From positions 806,001 to 870,000 of the forward strand of contig JAFCMP010000412.1 of the NCBI GenBank assembly GCA_017506865.1: DNA of 64,000 nucleotides, given 5' to 3'. Under the pieces are notes generated by a model. It was not told where the DNA came from and ran no database searches. It saw nothing but the letters and a program-made list of their open reading frames with translations. Every line of letters begins with the position of its first letter. The first letter of the stretch is position 1. The position numbers and the translations under genes were made by a program. Shown one piece after another: positions 46,712-57,071 of this stretch. The DNA comes from Tribonema minus. Lineage: Eukaryota; Sar; Xanthophyceae; Tribonematales; Tribonemataceae.

Positions 46712-47637
46712 CGGTGAGCGTGCGTTTACGGTGGGTCAGTGGTGATGCGAGCGGGTGCATCGAGCGCTCTCATTGGTATTCATTATATTTTGAGTAACGC
46801 AGACTAATCAAACCAATGCATTGTTGTATAATTCGTTACCGCACTCTACACTCAAGTTGATAGTTATCTGGACTGCTTGTTGGTGACTGTGTGCTGAAGA
46901 TTCATACATAGAAGTGGTGTGCATCGCAGCAGCATTGGCTTTGCCCCGCTTGGCACTTGCATTTCACTGCTGAAACCTGCCACTGTCATTGTTTGCGCCA
47001 TTTTCAGGCACAACGGCAGCTGCTTGATGAGTCCGCAAGCGGAATGTCATCACAGCAACCGCGCAAATTCCTCCTCGAGGGCCCTGTCGCGTTACCTGGC
47101 CATTCCATTGTTGTGCGCCTCTGACGAATATCAACATGGCATTCGCAAATGATGGAAAAATGTATGATGTAGTCATCGCTGCTGTCGGAAGTAGTCGTGG
47201 CAATTGCAGTTGGGGGTCGAGCTGGATCGGATCGCTTCTCCATTTCCTTTGTACCAGGGCTTGCGACGTTACGCTTGGCTTTGATGGCGCTGCAGAGATA
47301 TCATACGGAGCATGGCATTATACACAACCTCGGATCGCTGCTCAACGCTGCTCGACTATAATATGCTGCCCACAAAGCTTCTTTCGTCGCGTCACACGCA
47401 TTTTTTCCGTTACGTGCCGGTTTCATCAGAAGTTGAAGCAAAAACCCCCGCCCGTTATTCTTTTGGGGGTAGTGCCCCTTCGCTGCACTGAGTTATAGCG
47501 TTGAATTTGGCATTCTGGAGTAGCGCGGCAACGACAGCGCGGCGGTGAGGGGAGGTGGGGTCTCTTCGGGGAACGGGATACCTGCTGCGTTGCCCGCCCC
47601 ACTGACCAGCTGTTAGCTGGTGTGCGCTGTTGCCGCC
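46712..47637. other. Upstream region of the WDR44-like gene
   Basis: About 0.9 kb with no supported coding region. It presumably contains the promoter; no TATA box or repeat stands out. Confidence 0.45.
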
Positions 47638-50600
47638 ATGCCCGACAGAGGTTCAACCACCAGGCAGCAGCACCGCAGAGCCTTCGGCGGCAACGGAGGG
47701 CCTACGCCAGGAAAGCGGCTGGAGCACGCATGTCCAGGCAGCGAGGCCTCGGTGACTACTTCTGAGGAGACCCTCAGCCCCATGACTGCAGCCACCATGG
47801 AAGCAGAGGCAGCAGCTTACGCTTTGAAGAATCGTACCGATGTCCACACTGGCTACGGCAACCCCTTATATCTTGGGCGCAGCGGGGCTGGCGAAGGTTT
47901 CTGCCGTCGTCAAGCATGGTTCCCCGGATCCGCATCGGCCGCGGCTGCAGCGCAGCGCAGGGCAGATCCTACCGAATGTAACTCCTCTCTAACGAGCACG
48001 GATTCCACGGCTTCCGAGGCAGGCTTGCGCTCCTTCAGTCCCTTTACCACACGCAGCCCCGTCGGGCCTGCATCTAGGGGAGTTCAGGGACAGCAAGAGT
48101 TCTTGCCTCCCCCAAAACCGCGCAGCCTGGCTGCCTCGGCGTCTGGCAGGTTCGCCTCTCTGACAATCGACCACTCCACGGCATTACCGTACGCACCTGC
48201 GTCTACAGCAACCTCAGCGTTTCAGGCGGGAGTGCCGACGCATGTGTTGGATAGGAAGGGAGACGTGGCGCTGCTGCAGGAGGGAGAGCTATTGCCGACG
48301 GTGGATGTCACAAAGGCGAGGGCCCGGCTGTTCAACGTCCGCAAGGTACGTGCCGGCATGGCTCCATTTCAATGTTCGCCGCTGGAGTCCATGTTGTGAT
48401 GTCATGTCGTGCAACAGGCAACAACATGCAGACGTGTGAATGGCGTGCCCTCAGCAGATCCGGCACGGCGCCATGACCCGACATAACCTCGCGTCATTTG
48501 AGTACGTACACACACAGGCGAGCGGTGTTCGGCAACCTGAGGCTCAGCGGATGCGTGCACGCAGTTTCGCGTGCTTTCGCCAGGGCAGTACATAGTGCCA
48601 ATGCAACTCATTCGTTCGTGAAGCGCTGTACCGTCCAGTCGACTTGAGTATCTGCTGCAGCTGGGTGCCACAACCAACTTCTGGAAAACCTCCGCGCTGG
48701 TACTTTCGAACCAACTTCGCTCTAGATCGCTGAATCGACTCTTTGACAACACTTTAGGGGTTTGCAAATGCATCTCTAGTTCTGCACGTGCATAGCAAAC
48801 TAAGGTGTCTTGTTTGTCTCGTGAAGCAAGTACTCGTGCGCTGATAGTCGGACCAGGCTTGTGCGACAGTTTGACTGTTTTGGTGCCCTCTTTTGACTGA
48901 CTTACAGATTCCAGGCACAATGACAGTACCAGCATCAGTTCAGATGCATCATGCCATACCGTCAGCGCTGTCTTGAGGGTCCATCATATCAGTTTGACCA
49001 AGGAACCAGAAAGCTTCATGCCTGTCATCGCCAAAGATGCAGCAAGTAGAGCACCGCTGGGCGCTGGCTTCGTTGCTCGCCGCAGCAGCACGCTGCATAA
49101 TCACAGCATATGCGCATGCACCCACGCAGAGCCCATAGCGGAAGCAGTCGTGCTCGCCATCTGATCTTGCTATGGCGCCGCGAGAGAGCAACGCAGCCTC
49201 GCCACTTGTGTTCGGTAGCGTTCATCAGTTGATGTGGGTGCGCTTGCGTGGCGCACTCCGCGTCCTTTGTCTGCACGCCGTGCGCGGACAAGCGTGCATG
49301 CAGGGAAAGGCATGGCACCACACCACGCACGGCGCGCGGCGCAGCCGCACTGCTGCCAATGATTCTACCCATCATGACGCCGACACTGGGGCTTGTGTGA
49401 CAGCACGCCGTCACGCTCAGCCCGTACACGCAGCCGCACACGCCGCGGCACACGCCTTGAGGCATGTCGGCGCTTGCACGCCCCTTTTCAATTGCCGCGC
49501 GCCGCCCGCCCGCTGCTGACGCCCCCCCATCACGCGTGCGCAGCAGCACGCTACCGACATGGCTCAGCTGCAGCGCCGGCCCTCTGAACGACAGCGATGC
49601 TCATTGAAGCAAGCTCGTGAAGTACAGCAATTACGTGCTGAGCGCTGCTACTCTGCGCGCGGCTCAGCCGCAGCACAGGCCCTCTGGCCTCCAACGATGC
49701 TCGTTGAAGCAAGCTCGTGAAGTGGCGCAGCTGCACGCTGAGCGCTGCTGCTCCGCCCTCTCCTTGCGCGCAGGCCGCCAAGCAGGGCCACACGGCGGCG
49801 ACCAAGCTGGACCGCAAGCCATGTAAGGGCGCCGTCACGGGGCTCGGCGCGCTCAACATGGAGATGCTCAACAAGCACCGGCCGGACTTCTCGGACCTGG
49901 TGACGTTCCAGGAAATGCAGGCGCACACGGTGAGTTTGAGGGCGCGCCTCCTGAGTAGCCGCAGCTGTATCCGCCGCTGTCGCGGTGCGGGTGCGCTTCG
50001 CTTCGGCTGCTAGCACTTTTGCCCTCAGCAAATTGTGCCTGGAGAGGTGTCGCCTGCTGGTGAGCTCTGCTTCTGCGCAGCAGGCCTGCAATGCGCGATG
50101 CGGTGTGCTGCGCTGCTGCGATGCCGCCAGCGCCGCACAAGTTCACGCGCCGCTTCACATGACGCAGCTGCTGCGCGGCAGCACCGCCGCCGCTGCGGTG
50201 CTCCGGCAGCCAGCCGGCCCGCAGCTGCCGCCGCGCCACACGCGTCGCCTGAGTGCCCTGTTGTCTGGCATCACACCAAACGGCGACACTCCCCGAACAG
50301 CAAACGGTAACACACTACCCCGGCGTGCCGCAAGACATGACGCTCATGACCCCCCCCCCCCCCCCTCCCTGCAGGGCCCCATCTGGTGCGTCGAGTTCTC
50401 GCACAGCGGCATGACACTCCCCAAATAGCAAGCGCTGACACAGTTGGCGTGCCGCTCACAACGCTCCCCCCGCCCCCCCCGCAGGGCCCCATCTGGTGCC
50501 TCGAGTTCTCGCACAGCGGCATGCTCTTTGCGACGGGCGGCGCGGACGGCGCCGTGCGCGTGTGGCGCGTCACCGCCGCCGTCGAGCACCGCGCGGCGCC

Positions 50601-53600
50601 GCCGCCGCCCATCAACTGGGCGTCCACGCCCAAGTACTCGCAGGTGGCGCAGTACAAGGCGCAGTGCTTCTCCGCGACGGTGAGAGTGGGGCGTCGCCGC
50701 CGTCGGTTGCAGTTGCGGTTGGGCCGCATGGCTGCCGCTGTTTGCGTCTCATGCGGGTGCGGCGGTTTTGCGGGGTGTGTCGTCTCTGCGTTGCGCACTG
50801 CGGCTAGTCTCGTGGACGAGCTGACGAGCTCAGTAGCCTCCTTGAGCTATGCGTCTTGCGAGCAGCGTCTCGGCGACAGTGTTTGAGGTTCACCCCCTGC
50901 CGTATCCCCCCCCCCCAAACACTCGAAATCTGCATGCGCTAGACTCGCTCTGCACATTGCGTCAGCTTCGCATTGCCCGAGATGCCATCATAGCCGTGCA
51001 CCCCACCCAAACCTGCCACAGCCCCTCCTCCATCCGTCACACTCAAATCCCCCCCCCCCCCCCCCCCTTGTCCCCCCCCTCACACACACGCACAGAACGC
51101 CGGCAGGCCGCAGAGCGCGCCCATGTGGCGCTCTGTCACGCCGTCCGCCGCGCTCACGCGCTCGCCGGAGCCGTGGGCGCGCAGCCCGGCGCCGCGCGGC
51201 TCGTTCTCCGCGGCGTCGTCGCCGGCGCACGGCGGCGGCGGCAGCGCACACGGGGGGTTTCCCGCACTGCAAGTGACGGACCAGCTGTTCCGGTCGCGCC
51301 CGGCGGCGGAGCTCACCGGTGAGCGCCGCTTGGTTGACGGTCGGAAAGAGTGCTCGCAGTATCTGTAGTTTAGCTTGAGCTCGGTGCATGGGGGGGCGAC
51401 GTGCCACCGGCGGTGGCGGCGGCGGCGAGGTCCGGTGGCCCTCTGAGCCGGGTCCGCGTTGTTGTGCTGCACTTATTTGCGCAGTATGTGTGCACATGTT
51501 GTCGCATGTCTTGAATCGCCGCGCAGCCTCTGACCCCCAGCGCCTCCCCCCCGCCCCCCCTTCTACCCCCTCTGCACTTGCGCAGTATGTATGCGCACAT
51601 TGTCACATGGTGCAAGTGACCGCGCAGCCTCTGACCTCCAGCGCCTCCCCCCCCCCCCCCTCCCCGTACAACCCCCCGTTAGGCCACACCGCGGACGTCA
51701 CGTCGGTCGCGTGGACCGCCGACGGCCGCATCCTCACGGCGTCGCTCGACGGCACGGTGCGCGTCTGGCGCCTCGCCGCCGCCGTCGCAGCGCTCAGCAC
51801 GGCCGCCGCGACGCCCGGCGCGGCGACGCCGCTTGCCGCGGCGACGCCCGCGACAGGCGGCGGCAGCAGCGGCGGCGGGGGCAGCGCAGCGGCGGTATGC
51901 GAGCGCGTCTTCGCGTCGCACGAGGCGGTGGCGTGCGTCGCGGCGCACCCGCTCAAGCCCGCGTACTGCGTGTGCGGGCACCTCGACGGGCGCGTGAGCG
52001 TGTGGGACATTGACGCGGGCGCGCTGACGTACGTGCGGCGCGTGACGCCGAGCGCCGCCGTCGCCGTCTCGGCGGCGGCGTTCACGCACGACGGCAGCAC
52101 CGTCACGCTCGGCTTTGGCAACGGGACCGTGCAGGTGGGGGGTGGATGCGGGGCGTTGTGTTTTGCGCGCTGTCTTGCGCTCGGCGTGCATGTGTGCGTG
52201 ACCTGTGCGCTGCCATGCGGGGTGAAGATGATGAGTGGGCAGGGGCAGCTGCAGGACTGACGGAACGCTTGCCACGCACTGCGCGCGACTGCACGAGAGC
52301 GTGCATGCACATCAGCGGGCAGAGGTGGAAGGAGGGAAGGCCCAAAATTACCACCACAGACATGACCGGTCAGCCCCATTCTCACGGCTGCAAAAGCGCA
52401 CTCGAGCGTTGCACTCACCACGCCCCCCCATCCCCCCCCCCCGGTCTCAGGTGCGTGAGAGCCGCACCATGCAGCTGCGCCAGACGGCGGACGTGCGCAC
52501 GAGCCGCGCGGAGACGCACACGGCCGTCACCGGCTTCGCCTTCCGCCGCCTCTGCCGCGCGGTCGTCGTGGGCGCGCGCGGCTCCAAGGCGCGCGTTCTC
52601 GAGGCGTCCGACTACCGCGGCAGCGCTCAGGGCGCGGCGCTGTGCGAGGCGCGCACGCTCGCGCGCGCCGCCAAGCTCAAGGGCGCCACCGTCACCGGCC
52701 TCACCATCAAGCCGTCGCTCAGCGACGACGACCGATATGTCATTGGCGGCTCCGAGGACGGGCGCATCGTCATCTGGGACGCCGGCTGCGCGGGCGGCGG
52801 CGGCGGCGGCGGCGACGCGGAGCCCGGGTTCGAGCGCTGGCGCCTCGACCCCGCGCGCGCCGACGGCGACATCACCGTCCCCACGTGCGCGCTCTTCGTG
52901 CCGTCGCCCGCCGTGCACCACTGCGTCGAGCAGGTGATCGCCGCCAAGGCGGGCGCCGCGGACTTCGAGGCGGTCGCGGCGGCGGCGGCGGAGGCCGCGG
53001 CGGAGGCGGCGGCGGAGGGCGCCGCGGCGGCGGCCGCGCGCGCGCGCGTCCCGCGCCCGCACCGCCGCACCAGCTTGAGCGCGCTGCGCAGCAACGGCGT
53101 GTCCGGCGCGGCGAAGCGCAGCCTCAGCTGCGACAGGGCGCCCGTGGCCTCGGCGCCGCCGGCGGAGGTCGACGGCCTGGCGGCGGTGGCGGCGGCGGCG
53201 GCGGTGCGCAGCGCCGCCGGCGTCGCGGCGCGCGGCGCGGGCGGCGTCAGCAGCAGCCAGCACCGCGCTGTTGTGCACGGCCGCGTCAGCGCGGAAGCGC
53301 AGCGGCTGCGCTCGCTGAGCAACGCGAGCGCGACGACAGTGGTGGGCGGCGGCGGCGCGTGTGGCGGCGGCGGAGGAGGCGGCGGCAGCGTCGCCGGCAC
53401 GCCGCAGCGCGGCGCGGGGGGCGCGGTGGTGGTGATGATGACGCCGCGCGTGCTCGGCACGCCTCGCGCGGACGCGTCGCCCGCGCACCGGCGCGGCGCC
53501 GCCAACGTCGTGGAGGCGCTGCACCTGGGGCAGGTGCGTGATGATGCTCAGGGGGTTAGGGTTGGGATTAGGGTTAGATAGTGCCGCGCAGTGCAAATGT

Positions 53601-54172
53601 CGGGTGATGATGCTCAGGGATAGGTTAGGGCTAGATGGTGCCGCGGTGCCAACTGTTGGGTGATGATGCTCAGGGCTAGGGTTAGGGTTAGGGATAGGGG
53701 TAGGGTCAGGGTTACATGGTGCCGCGCAGTGCCACCCTTTGGGTGATGATGCTCAGGGTTAGGGCTAGGGTTGGGGTTAGGGTTAGGGCAAGGTGGTGCC
53801 GCGGCGCACCTGCAGTCTGTCTGCACAGCGGGTTGTGTGGGCGCTGCTGCGTGCAGCGGCTCAGCGCAGCCCGGACAGGTCTCTTACAGCATGCGCTTGA
53901 CACTGCACCTGCCGCGTGCTGCGCATCTTAGATGATGACGATGATGCTCATGCCCCCCCCTCAAATGTGTTTTTTTTCCCCTTGTGCAGGGCGCGCGCTC
54001 GTCCGCGGGGCGCCTGCAGAGCTACCGCAAGTGCACGGCGGCGGGCGGCTCGGACGTGCCGCGCAACTCCATGGTCATCGCCGCAGACACCACGGGCCGC
54101 GTCCACGTCTTCTGCCGCGCCGCCGTCGCGGAGGAGTGGTCCACGGCCGGCAAGGCGGTACGCCGCCGCTGA
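47638..54172 (+). CDS. WDR44-like WD40 protein, seven exons, 999 aa
   Basis: Exons: 47638–48345, 49774–49929, 50485–50679, 51096–51318, 51683–52134, 52451–53533, 53990–54172 (3000 nt, phases consistent). Residues 1–260 are low-complexity Ser/Thr/Ala. WD40 blades follow: GPIWCLEFSHSGMLFATGGA, VRVWRV (289–320); ELTGHTADVTSVAWTADGRI, LTASLDGTVRVWRL (about 425–460); VFASHEAVACVAAHP, CGHLDGRVSVWDI; AAAFTHDGSTVTLGFGNGTV; TAVTGFAFRRLCRAVVVGARGSK; ATVTGLTIKPSLSDDDRYVIGG, DGRIVIWD (about 655–690); MVIAADTTGRVHVF near the C-terminus. Blade order and the FRSRPAAELTGHTADV junction match WDR44/Rabphilin-11, a Rab11-binding endosome-recycling protein. A 230-residue Ala/Gly-rich insert separates the last two blades. 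Rab binding itself cannot be read from the sequence. Confidence 0.85.
49558..49773 (+). repeat. Tandem repeat just upstream of the WDR44-like exon 2 acceptor
   Basis: Two units of about 108 bp (49558–49665 and 49666–49773) share GGCTCAGC-GCAGC-C-GGCCCTCTG, GATGCTC-TTGAAGCAAGC and GCTGAGCGCTGCT. The second ends at the exon acceptor. Confidence 0.8.
50375..50428 (+). repeat. Upstream copy of the WDR44-like exon 3 start, ending in a stop
   Basis: A poly-C tract, CCCTGCAG, then GGGCCCCATCTGGTGC and TCGAGTTCTCGCACAGCGGC repeat the true acceptor and exon start at 50485 about 110 bp upstream, but read into TAG at 50426–50428. Use of this acceptor would truncate the protein. Confidence 0.85.
51480..51655 (+). 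repeat. Acceptor-proximal tandem repeat before WDR44-like exon 5
   Basis: Two units (about 51480–51560 and 51583–51655) share GCGCAGTATGT, GCGCAGCCTCTGACC and CCAGCGCCTCCCCCC, immediately before the exon 5 acceptor at 51683. Confidence 0.7.
53534..53815 (+). repeat. Tandem repeat carrying interstitial telomeric TTAGGG arrays
   Basis: Four units of about 70–100 bp in intron 6 of the WDR44-like gene. Each starts GTGATGATGCTCAGGG, runs through two to six TTAGGG-like hexamers, and ends TGGTGCCGCG(C/G). The first unit begins at the donor itself (CAGGTGCGTGATGATGCTC), so the array grew from the exon–intron junction. Confidence 0.85.
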
Positions 54173-54985
54173 GCGTGCGGCGCTGCGCGCTGCCGCCGCC
54201 GCTGCCGCAGTTGCCCAGCGCTGCTCCACAGCTGCTGAGCCGCGGCAACAGAGCGGGGTCTTCCCCCCTTCCCTGGGTTTTGGGGGCAGTCCCCCGCATC
54301 GCCCGAGCCCCCCCCCCTCCCGTGGGGGGCTTACACGCTGCAGCCCTCCCGCTCGCAGCGTGAATCAACACACCACATCTCTCTCCAGGTACTTAAGTAG
54401 CGGTCGCAGGGGGGGAGCGGGGGAAGGGGGGGACTACCCCTCCTGCCCCCTAGCCGCGTGCCCACAGCACTGCGCGACCGAGGGCTCTGCCCCACTCTCC
54501 CTGTTCGCCCCGCCTGTGCTTAGAGAGCAGCTGCACACCATGGGCAGGGATGGGGGCGGCAGGGGGGCAGAGCCGATTATTCCCGAAGGTCAGTTAAGGG
54601 GGGGGGGGGGGGGGCGCTTTCCAACGAATTGATACAGCAAAGGGGGTGGGTTGGAGGGGACTGGGGGGGCTTTCGACTTGCGCATCCGCCCGGATGCGAG
54701 CGGGAGAGCGGCGCGCGCGCGCGCGCACCCAATCATTTCCGTCCGATTTCTGTGGATTTTGTCGCGGGCCGCCCCCGCCGCGGTGCCGCTGCACCCCCTC
54801 CCGGGGGCAGCGCACACGCCCGAGAGTCGCGAGAGCAAACGTAAACTTGATGTCACAGTGCAGTGCTGCCCATGTTTTGATCACGATGGCCGAGCCCCGC
54901 TACAACGGGGCGGAGGACCGGCGCGCCGACTAGCGGTGTGTGTACTCGTTGTGCCGTTTGGAGGGAGGGCGGGAGGGGGGTCCCG
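54173..54985. other. GC-rich low-complexity spacer
   Basis: G- and C-homopolymer-rich DNA with no conserved frame. A run of about 18 G lies at about 54597–54614. Confidence 0.5.
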
Positions 54986-57071
54986 AATGTCCTTGGTGTA
55001 AGTGGGGGTGGGGGGGGGGGGGGGGGGGGGGGGTCGTGGTCAGAATTCACAGGAGAGGATATCATTTGCGCCCCGGGGCAGGGGCGTTTTGCTGTGGCGC
55101 GCATGCGTGATTGAGTATTGGGCAGGGCTGCACCCCTTTTGGTGCTTGCTTCTTCCACCAGATAGCGCCGTTTGCCTCTGTTTATTATACACTACTATTT
55201 CGTTTGTGACTAAAAACCTGTCCCCCGCCTTTGATTTGGGTGTATTTTGATGTGCTTCTGCGTGGCATGCCAATTGCCCAGTGGCCATAGCTGCTTGTAA
55301 GCTCAGTTGGCCATGTTGTTTTAGAACAATGCTTACCTGAAAATACGCAAAGCATGCGAGCCTTGAACACAGTAGCCTAAAGTATACCATCTCACTCTTG
55401 GGTAGTAAGATGCAAACGCTCATGCATGGCAACGACAAACGCTCATGCATGGCAACGACAGGTGATGCGTTGGGCTATCCAGGTGATCACAATTGGCTGT
55501 CCTGCTCATATGGCGCTCCCCATGTGACAGTGCCAGTGCGCAATACATACCTCGCAGCCATATTGGAGCAGACCTCACAGGATGCACAACAGTCTACAGC
55601 CAGTTCACATAAGCACCAGCTGCGGGGGTCAGCAGCTGGTGACCTGTACTCTAGGTGCCACACAGGGACAGTCAACATGCTACGGCGCTGCACAACGCCA
55701 GCATGAGGCAACAAACATCCAGTCCAATGAAGCAACAAGATGTCACAATGCAGAACATCATGTTCACGGTGTTTGTTTCTGTCCTTGCAACTGGTATTGC
55801 GAGCGCACACGTCATCGGATCAGACGCGCAGTTTGCGAAGCTCAACTAAGCCAGACTCACCCCATCACACTGTGCCAAGGCAAGCGCAAGACAACTCCCT
55901 GCGCGTGCGCTGTCCGCTCTCAATCTGTAGAGGCTACGGCATAAACGTCCCAGCTCCCGGGCACACAAACGAGCGTGTCTGGCACACATTGCAGTCCGCT
56001 GCAGTCGAAAAGGTCAATGCGCTGAAGCGCCGCCAGCTCGAATGTCCTTGGTGTAAGTGGGGGTGGGGGGGGGGGGGGGGGGGGGGTCGTGGTCAGAATT
56101 CACAGGAGAGGATATCATTTGCGCCCCGGGGGCAGGGGCGTTTTGCTGTGGCGCGCATGCGTGATTGAGTATTGGGCAGGGCTGCACCCCTTTTGGTGCT
56201 TGCTTCTTCCACCAGATAGCGCCGTTTGCCTCTGTTTATTGTACACTACTATTTCGTTTGTGACTAAAAACCTGTCCCCCGCCTTTGATTTGGGTGTATT
56301 TTGATGTGCTTCTGCGTGGCATACCAATTGCCCAGTGGCCATAGCTGCTTGTAAGCTCAGTTGGCCATGTTGTTTTAGAACAATGCTTACCTGAAAATAC
56401 GCAAAGCATGCGAGCCTTGAACACAGTAGCCTAAAGCATACCATCTCACTCTTGAGTAGTAAGATGCAAACGCTCATGCATGGCAACGACAGGTGATGCG
56501 TTGGGCTATCCAGGTGATCACAATTGGCTGTCCTGCTCATATGGCGCTCCCCATGTGACAGTGCCAGTGCGCAATACATACCTCGCAGCCATATTGGAGC
56601 AGACCTCACAGGATGCACAACAGTCTACAGCCAGTTCACATAAGCACCAGCTGCGGGGGTCAGCAGCTGGTGACCTGTACTCTAGGTGCCACACAGGGAC
56701 AGTCAACATGCTACGGCGCTGCACAACGCCAGCATGAGGCAACAAACATCCAGTCCAATGAAGCAACAAGATGTCACAATGCAGAACATCACGTTCACGG
56801 TGTTTGTTTCTGTCCTTGCAACTGGTATTGCGAGCGCACACGTCATCGGATCAGACGCGCAGTTTGCGAAGCTCAACTAAGCCAGACTCACCCCATCACA
56901 CTGTGCCAAGGCAAGCGCAAGACAACTCCCTGCGCGTGCGCTGTCCGCTCTCAATCTGTAGAGGCTACGGCATAAACGTCCCAGCTCCCGGGCACACAAA
57001 CGAGCGTGTCTGGCACACATTGCAGTCCGCTGCAGTCGAAAAGGTCAATGCGCTGAAGCGCCGCCAGCTCG
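54986..57071. repeat. Direct tandem duplication, unit about 1.03–1.06 kb
   Basis: Copies 54986–56040 and 56041–57071 are nearly identical. Main differences are poly-G length and a 24-base extra repeat (ATGCATGGCAACGACAAACG region) in the first copy near 55430. The right edge of the unit lies inside the C-terminal coding part of LRR copy 3, so the left copy carries a stub of that gene (about 55940–56040). Junction microhomology is CGA. Near-identity implies a very recent event or an assembly artefact. Confidence 0.85.

Noticed and set aside
52415-53596. 393-codon minus-strand frame and a 299-codon plus-strand frame over WDR44-like exon 6
   Set aside because: Both are shadows of the GC-rich exon 6, made of Arg/Ala/Gly noise. 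Only the third frame carries WD40 motifs and correct splice phases.
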